Shown here piece by piece: positions 10,316 through 14,375 of a stretch of DNA of 14,375 nucleotides. Source of the DNA: Pseudomonadota bacterium (GTDB lineage Bacteria > Pseudomonadota > Gammaproteobacteria > Pseudomonadales > Pseudomonadaceae); NCBI GenBank assembly GCA_023431055.1, contig JAEYXX010000105.1, forward strand, positions 1 through 14,375. Direction: 5' to 3'. A model generated the notes under the pieces. That model was not told where the DNA came from, searched no databases, and was given only the letters and a program-made list of their open reading frames with translations. Numbering within the stretch: the first letter of the stretch is position 1; each line of letters opens with the position of its first letter. The position numbers were made by a program, and so were the translations under genes.

Positions 10316-10339
10316 CCCGGCAGCGCACTAGCTGCCGGG
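10301..10339 (-). terminator. Terminator-like hairpin between rpmJ and rpsM
   Basis: A perfect 9-bp GC-rich stem (CCCGGCAGC 10316-10324 with GCTGCCGGG 10331-10339) has a 6-nt loop. On the minus strand it is followed by a T-rich but interrupted tail, TTGATTATTTGTTATT. It lies 21 nt past the rpmJ stop and probably attenuates spc-operon transcripts before the alpha operon. Confidence 0.65.
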
Positions 10340-10360
10340 CTTATCACGCGTGGTTCACAC

Positions 10361-10477
10361 TCAGCCTTGGCGCTGCTTGTGACGCGGCTCTGCGCTGCAG
10401 ATCACCCGCACGACACCTTCGCGACGGATAATTTTGCAGTTACGGCACAGCTTTTTCACCGATGCACGAACTTTCAT
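10361..10477 (-). CDS. rpmJ: 50S ribosomal protein L36 (zinc-ribbon form)
   Basis: This 38-aa protein of the large subunit begins [15 protein letters not shown] and ends RHKQRQG. C11, C14, C27 and H33 form the zinc ribbon, so this is the C+ (zinc-binding) version that zinc-starved cells can replace with a C- paralogue. The ATG at 10477 has AGGAG 6 nt upstream. It is the last gene of the spc operon, 28 nt after the secY stop, and is followed by the hairpin at 10316-10339. Confidence 0.97.
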
Positions 10478-10505
10478 TACCAACTCCTCGAACCTTACGG
10501 GTGGA

Positions 10506-11834
10506 TCAGCGGAGCATGCCGCTGCCATAGCCCTTCAGGTTGGCTTTCTTCATCAGGGAATCGTACTGGTGAGACACGAGGTGCGATTGCACTTGGGACA
10601 TGAAGTCCATCACAACCACGACCACGATCAGCAACGAGGTCCCGCCAAGGTAGAACGGAACGTTGGCTGCAACCACCAGGAACTGGGGCAGCAGGCACAC
10701 GGCCGTCATGTACAGAGCACCGAACATGGTCAAGCGAGTCAGAACGCCATCGATATAGCGCGCAGACTGCTCGCCCGGACGGATGCCCGGAATAAAGGCA
10801 CCGGACTTCTTCAGGTTTTCCGCTACGTCTTTCGGGTTGAACATCAGCGCTGTGTAGAAGAAGCAGAAGAAAATGATCCCTGCACTAAACAACAGAATGT
10901 TCAACGGCTGACCAGGAGCGATAGCCTGCGAAATGTCCTGCAGCCAGCCCAAACCCTCGGACTGACCGAACCAGGCACCCAGCGAGGCCGGGAACAGCAG
11001 AAGGCTGCTGGCGAAGATGGCCGGGATTACACCCGCCATGTTCACCTTCAACGGCAGGTGGCTGGTCTGCGCAGCAAAGACCTTGCGGCCCTGCTGACGC
11101 TTGGCGTAGTGCACCGCAATGCGACGCTGACCACGCTCGATGAACACCACGAAACCGATGATCGCTACTGCCAGCAGGCCGATGGCGATCAGAGCGAAAA
11201 TATTGATATCGCCCTGACGTGCAGACTCGAAAGACTGCCCGATCGCCGACGGCAAACCGGCCACGATGCCTGCAAAAATCAGCATCGAGATACCGTTGCC
11301 GACACCGCGCTCGGTGATCTGCTCGCCCAGCCACATCATGAACATCGCGCCCGCCACGAAAGTGGTGATCGCCACGAAGTGGAAGCCGAAATCGACCGAA
11401 AACGCTACGCCCTGGCTCGCCAAACCAACGGACATGCCGATGGCCTGAACGAATGCCAGGACGAGAGTGCCGTAGCGGGTGTACTGGCTGATCTTGCGAC
11501 GGCCAGCTTCACCTTCCTTCTTCAACTGCTCCAGCTGCGGGCTGACGGCGGTCATCAGCTGCATGATGATCGATGCCGAGATGTACGGCATGATCCCCAG
11601 CGCAAAGATGCTCATCCGCTCCAGCGCGCCGCCGGAAAACATGTTGAACAAGCTAAGAATGGTCCCCTCATTCTGCCGGAACAGATCCGCCAGTCGGTCT
11701 GGGTTGATGCCAGGAACCGGGATGTGCGCACCTATCCGGTAGACGATGATCGCCAGGAACAGGAAACGCAGACGAGCCCAGAGTTCGGACAACCCGCCAC
11801 CTGCCAGCGCTGAGAGAGCACCTTGCTTAGCCAT
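10506..11834 (-). CDS. secY: Preprotein translocase subunit SecY
   Basis: SecY is the channel-forming subunit of the SecYEG translocon in the inner membrane. The 442 aa match the usual length (E. coli 443) and show about ten hydrophobic segments. Recognisable blocks are the N-terminal cytoplasmic stretch before TM1, [12 protein letters not shown] leading to the plug region, [11 protein letters not shown] around TM2, [19 protein letters not shown] in the loop before TM3, a basic cytoplasmic loop with [10 protein letters not shown], and the conserved [20 protein letters not shown] late in the chain. The tail ends GYGSGMLR. The start codon follows the rplO stop directly (TAAATG), so translation is almost certainly coupled; GAGGA at the end of rplO serves as ribosome site. 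It is followed by rpmJ. Confidence 0.98.
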
Positions 11835-12266
11835 TTAGTCCTCGAACTTACCGCCAGCTGCTTCGATAGCCGCACGCGCACCCTTGGTGGCGGCGATACC
11901 TTTCAGGGTGACCGCACGGGTAACCTCACCGGACAGCATGACTTTCACACGCTGTACGTGTTGGCCAACCAGATTGGCATCCTTCAGAGCCTGCAGAGTG
12001 ACGACACCCTCTACCTTGTTCAGCTCGGAGGTACGCACTTCAGCGCGATCCATAGCCTTAAGGGAGACGAAGCCGAACTTCGGCAGACGGCGGTGCAGCG
12101 GCTGCTGACCACCCTCGAAGCCCGGAGCGATGGAACCACCGGAGCGGGAGGTCTGACCTTTGTGACCACGGCCACCGGTCTTGCCCAGACCGCTACCGAT
12201 GCCACGGCCCGGACGGTGCTTTTCGCGACGGGCACCCGGCGCGGAACGCAGATCGTTCAGTTGCAT
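11835..12266 (-). CDS. rplO: 50S ribosomal protein L15
   Basis: L15 is a late-assembling protein of the large subunit. The product is 143 aa (E. coli 144) and begins [20 protein letters not shown]. The glycine- and arginine-rich N-terminal extension [19 protein letters not shown] penetrates 23S rRNA, and a globular C-terminal half ends [11 protein letters not shown]. The frame is open further upstream to 12383, but only the ATG at 12266 gives the family N-terminus, and the longer version would run through rpmD. GGAGGG at the end of rpmD is its ribosome site; the gap to rpmD is 2 nt and to secY 0 nt. Confidence 0.97.
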   Translation of the reverse strand: MQLNDLRSAPGARREKHRPGRGIGSGLGKTGGRGHKGQTSRSGGSIAPGFEGGQQPLHRRLPKFGFVSLKAMDRAEVRTSELNKVEGVVTLQALKDANLVGQHVQRVKVMLSGEVTRAVTLKGIAATKGARAAIEAAGGKFED

Positions 12267-12268
12267 GA

Positions 12269-12448
12269 TTAACCCTCCACCTTCAGCAGGTAGTAAGCCT
12301 TGTTGATCATGCCGCGGTTTTCCGGAGTATCCAGAACCTCTACGGTGTGACCGATGCGACGCAGGCCCAGGCCCTTGACGCAAGCTTTGTGATTGGCCAG
12401 GCGGCCATTGGTGCTCTTGATCAGAGTCACTTTGACGGTGTTAGCCAT
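12269..12448 (-). CDS. rpmD: 50S ribosomal protein L30
   Basis: L30 is a small protein of the large subunit. From the ATG at 12448 it is 59 aa, as in E. coli, starting [12 protein letters not shown]. It contains the L30 core [18 protein letters not shown] followed by [16 protein letters not shown]. An in-frame extension to 12571 is rejected because it lies within rpsE. GAGGAG at the end of rpsE serves as ribosome site; the gap to rpsE is 2 nt and translation is probably coupled. Confidence 0.97.
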   Translation of the reverse strand: MANTVKVTLIKSTNGRLANHKACVKGLGLRRIGHTVEVLDTPENRGMINKAYYLLKVEG

Positions 12449-12450
12449 GG

Positions 12451-12951
12451 TTAGAGAATCTCCTCGACGCTCTTGCCACGCTTGGCCGCAACGGATTCCG
12501 GAGACTGCATGGTCTTCAGACCGTTGAAAGTGGCATGAACCACGTTCACCGGATTGGTCGAGCCGTAGCACTTGGCCAGAACGTTCTGTACACCAGCCAC
12601 TTCCAGCACGGCACGCATGGCGCCGCCGGCGATGATACCGGTACCTTCCGAAGCCGGCTGCATGTACACCTTGGAGGCGCCATGAGCGGACTTGATCGGG
12701 TACTGCAGAGTGGTGCCGTTCAGATCCACCTGGATCATGTTGCGACGCGCAGCTTCCATCGCCTTTTGAATGGCAGCCGGAACTTCACGGGACTTGCCAC
12801 GGCCGAAACCAACGCGGCCCTTGCCATCACCCACCACGGTCAGCGCGGTGAAGGTGAAGATACGGCCACCCTTTACGGTCTTGGCAACGCGGTTAACCTG
12901 AACCAGCTTCTCGATGTAGCCTTCGTCGCGCTTTTGGTCGTTATTTGCCAT
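12451..12951 (-). CDS. rpsE: 30S ribosomal protein S5
   Basis: S5 sits on the 30S solvent side near the mRNA entry and helps decoding fidelity. The product is 166 aa (E. coli 167). The N-terminal double-stranded-RNA-binding-like fold (about residues 11-75) contains [20 protein letters not shown]. The VKGG loop at 26-29 is where spectinomycin-resistance mutations occur in other species; here it looks wild type. The signature [18 protein letters not shown] is intact, and the second domain has [19 protein letters not shown]. The stop of rplR is 3 nt upstream, and GGAG within the rplR end is the likely ribosome site. Confidence 0.98.
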   Translation of the reverse strand: MANNDQKRDEGYIEKLVQVNRVAKTVKGGRIFTFTALTVVGDGKGRVGFGRGKSREVPAAIQKAMEAARRNMIQVDLNGTTLQYPIKSAHGASKVYMQPASEGTGIIAGGAMRAVLEVAGVQNVLAKCYGSTNPVNVVHATFNGLKTMQSPESVAAKRGKSVEEIL

Positions 12952-12954
12952 AAC

Positions 12955-13305
12955 TTAGAACTCCAGCCCGCCTTCACGAGCAGCATCAGCCAGCGCCTTG
13001 ACGCGGCCGTGGTACTTGAAGCCAGAACGGTCGAATGCCACCTGGGTCACACCAGCGGCTTTCGCACGCTCGGCAACCAGCGCACCAACTTTCTTGGCCG
13101 CGTCGACGTTGCCGGTGGCGCCATCACGCAGTGCTTTGTCCAAGGTAGAGGCGCTGGCCAGAACCTTGCTGCCGTCGGCCGAGATGACCTGGGCGTAGAT
13201 GTGCTGCGAAGAGCGATACACGCACAGACGCACGGCTTCGAGCTCGTGCATTTTCAGGCGTGCTTTGCGAGCGCGACGCAGACGAGTAAGTTTTTTGTCG
13301 GTCAT
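12955..13305 (-). CDS. rplR: 50S ribosomal protein L18
   Basis: L18 binds 5S rRNA and anchors it in the central protuberance of the 50S subunit with L5. The product is 116 aa (E. coli 117). It has a basic N-terminus with [12 protein letters not shown], then [16 protein letters not shown] and the C-terminal block [26 protein letters not shown] upstream of the ATG at 13305 overlaps the rplF stop codon (TAAGGGG), which points to coupled translation. The gap to rplF is 11 nt. Confidence 0.98.
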   Translation of the reverse strand: MTDKKLTRLRRARKARLKMHELEAVRLCVYRSSQHIYAQVISADGSKVLASASTLDKALRDGATGNVDAAKKVGALVAERAKAAGVTQVAFDRSGFKYHGRVKALADAAREGGLEF

Positions 13306-13316
13306 TTCTCAGCCCC

Positions 13317-13850
13317 TTACTTCTTCTTGGCTTCTTTACGACGGACAACTTCATCCGCGTAACGAACGCCTTTGCCCTTGTAAGGCTCAGGACGACGGAA
13401 GTCACGGATCTCCGCAGCCACCTGACCCACCAGTTGCTTGTCGATACCCTTGATCAGGATCTCGGTCTGGTTGGGGGTTTCGGCCACGACGCCAGCTGGC
13501 AGTTCGTAGTCGATCGGGTGAGAGAAGCCCAGCGCAAGGTTCAGCACCTGGCCCTTGGCCTGGGCCTTGTAGCCTACGCCGACCAGCTGCAGCTTACGCT
13601 CGAAGCCTTGGCTGACACCGATAACCATGTTGTTAACCAGAGCGCGAGTAGTACCGGCCATGGCGCGGTTCTGCTGGTCGCCATTACGAGCGGCGAAACG
13701 CAGTTCGCTGCCTTCCTGGATAACTTCTACGGACGAGTGAACGTTCAGTTCCAGGGTGCCCTTGGCGCCCTTGACCGAAAGCTGCTGACCGGCGAGCTTG
13801 ATCTCGACACCGGCAGGCAGCACAACGGGGTTCTTAGCAACGCGAGACAT
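13317..13850 (-). CDS. rplF: 50S ribosomal protein L6
   Basis: L6 lies near the sarcin-ricin loop and the GTPase-factor site of the 50S subunit. From the ATG at 13850 it is 177 aa, as in E. coli, starting [18 protein letters not shown]. It has two repeated alpha/beta domains, with [22 protein letters not shown] in the middle (about residues 87-108) and the L6 signature [16 protein letters not shown] near the C-terminus, ending in a KEAKKK tail. An in-frame extension to 13898 overlaps rpsH and does not match the family. The ribosome site is AAGGGGGGG, 6 nt upstream, which contains a run of seven G directly after the rpsH stop. Confidence 0.97.
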   Translation of the reverse strand: MSRVAKNPVVLPAGVEIKLAGQQLSVKGAKGTLELNVHSSVEVIQEGSELRFAARNGDQQNRAMAGTTRALVNNMVIGVSQGFERKLQLVGVGYKAQAKGQVLNLALGFSHPIDYELPAGVVAETPNQTEILIKGIDKQLVGQVAAEIRDFRRPEPYKGKGVRYADEVVRRKEAKKK

Positions 13851-13863
13851 GCTTATCCCCCCC

Positions 13864-14256
13864 TTAGAACACGGTGCAGAGCACTTCGCCGCCGACACCG
13901 GCAGCGCGCGCAGCGCGATCCGTCATCACACCTTTGTTGGTGGAGACGATGGAAACACCGAGACCGCCACGAACCTTCGGCAGGTCATCGACGGATTTGT
14001 ACTGACGAAGGCCAGGACGGCTCACGCGCTTGACTTCCTCGATGACCGGACGGCCTTCGAAGTACTTCAGCTCGATGGACAGTTGTGGCTTGGCTTCGCC
14101 ATTGACTTCATAACCCGCAATGTAACCTTCGTCTTTGAGAACTTTGGCTACAGCCACCTTCAGAGTGGAAGAAGGCATGCTTACGACGGACTTTTCAGCC
14201 ATCTGGGCATTACGGATACGAGTTAGCATGTCCGCTAACGGGTCCTGCATACTCAT
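13864..14256 (-). CDS. rpsH: 30S ribosomal protein S8
   Basis: S8 is a primary 16S rRNA binder of the central domain. In E. coli it is also the translational repressor of the spc operon, acting on the rplX-rplE region, which lies outside this window. The product is 130 aa, like E. coli, starting [18 protein letters not shown] and ending with the S8 signature [20 protein letters not shown] followed by VLCTVF. The ATG at 14256 has AGGAG 10 nt upstream; the second Met at 14250 would be 16 nt away, so the first is preferred. The upstream neighbour, expected to be rpsN, is beyond the window. Confidence 0.98.
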   Translation of the reverse strand: MSMQDPLADMLTRIRNAQMAEKSVVSMPSSTLKVAVAKVLKDEGYIAGYEVNGEAKPQLSIELKYFEGRPVIEEVKRVSRPGLRQYKSVDDLPKVRGGLGVSIVSTNKGVMTDRAARAAGVGGEVLCTVF

Positions 14257-14375
14257 GGGCTAGACGCTCCTGATACAAAAAGAACAGCCCGAGGGCTGTG
14301 GGATCATCCAAAAGCTCGGCATGGAAATACCAGGCTCAGGAGAGCCGGACATTCTAGAGACCGATCAAAAATGAA
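14257..14375 (-). other. Non-coding leader/intergenic region upstream of rpsH
   Basis: These 119 nt contain no end of rpsN or other conserved coding sequence that I can recognise, although E. coli has only a short rpsN-rpsH gap. Seen here are the terminator-like hairpin at 14284-14299, a second hairpin GGCTC-AGGA-GAGCC (14333-14346), and a TAGAAT (14356-14351, minus strand) that could be a -10 element. Its -35 would fall at or past the window edge, so I cannot judge it. Confidence 0.5.
14277..14299 (-). terminator. Terminator-like hairpin (possible attenuator) upstream of rpsH
   Basis: ACAGCC (14284-14289) pairs with GGCTGT (14294-14299) around CGAG, and on the minus strand TCTTTTTG follows directly. 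This is a short stem with a good U tract, only 6 nt before the rpsH Shine-Dalgarno sequence. As rpsH is expected to be co-transcribed from upstream, full termination here would be surprising; partial attenuation or RNA 3'-end formation is more likely. Confidence 0.55.

Noticed and set aside
10434..11813. A 459-codon plus-strand frame opposite secY
   Set aside because: Shadow of secY: very hydrophilic (H, Q, R, D), which is the complement of hydrophobic membrane codons. No ribosome site or family motif.
12267..12383. N-terminal extension of L15 to 12383
   Set aside because: It would lie entirely within rpmD. The family start MQLNDLRSA at 12266 has a good ribosome site.
12449..12571. N-terminal extension of L30 to 12571
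   Set aside because: It lies inside rpsE and makes the protein 100 aa instead of the normal 59.
13851..13898. N-terminal extension of L6 to 13898
   Set aside because: It overlaps the end of rpsH; MSRVAKNP at 13850 is the conserved L6 start.

Overview
The window looks like a Pseudomonas-type gammaproteobacterial chromosome. It is GC-rich, its ribosomal proteins are Pseudomonas-like, and its gene order (MFS transporter / uvrA / ferritin / catalase / rplQ-rpoA-...-rpsH) matches the P. aeruginosa arrangement as I recall it. Almost all of it is core genome. I see no phage, insertion sequence, CRISPR, tRNA or rRNA.

Left part (1-4825). A YajR-like major-facilitator transporter runs leftward off the window edge and is divergent from uvrA, the damage-recognition ATPase of nucleotide excision repair. 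The 191-nt divergent interval holds a plausible promoter for each gene but no recognisable LexA box. uvrA converges on a ferritin-family gene, and one bidirectional terminator hairpin separates them.

Middle (4361-7357). The ferritin (bfr; BfrA/FtnA type, lacking the haem-ligand Met of true bacterioferritins) and katG (bifunctional catalase-peroxidase) both read leftward, with an intrinsic terminator between them. Together they form an iron-storage and peroxide-defence pair. P. aeruginosa has the monofunctional catalase katA at this spot, so the katG here is a notable local difference. The katG upstream region is unusually AT-rich for this genome and contains a degenerate OxyR-like pattern and two hairpins.

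Right part (7261-14375). All genes are on the minus strand, so they are transcribed from right to left. First comes the distal spc operon: rpsH, rplF, rplR, rpsE, rpmD, rplO, secY, rpmJ. The alpha operon follows: rpsM, rpsK, rpsD, rpoA, rplQ. It ends in a strong 13-bp terminator. Gene gaps are mostly 0-45 nt. The exceptions are the 133-nt rpmJ-rpsM gap and the 119 nt or more upstream of rpsH. The first holds a terminator-like hairpin followed immediately by a near-consensus sigma-70 promoter. The second holds a terminator-like hairpin that could act as an attenuator.

I did not find a convincing undescribed system. The observations most worth a second look are regulatory (rpmJ-rpsM boundary, rpsH leader, katG upstream region) and the katG/ferritin cassette composition.
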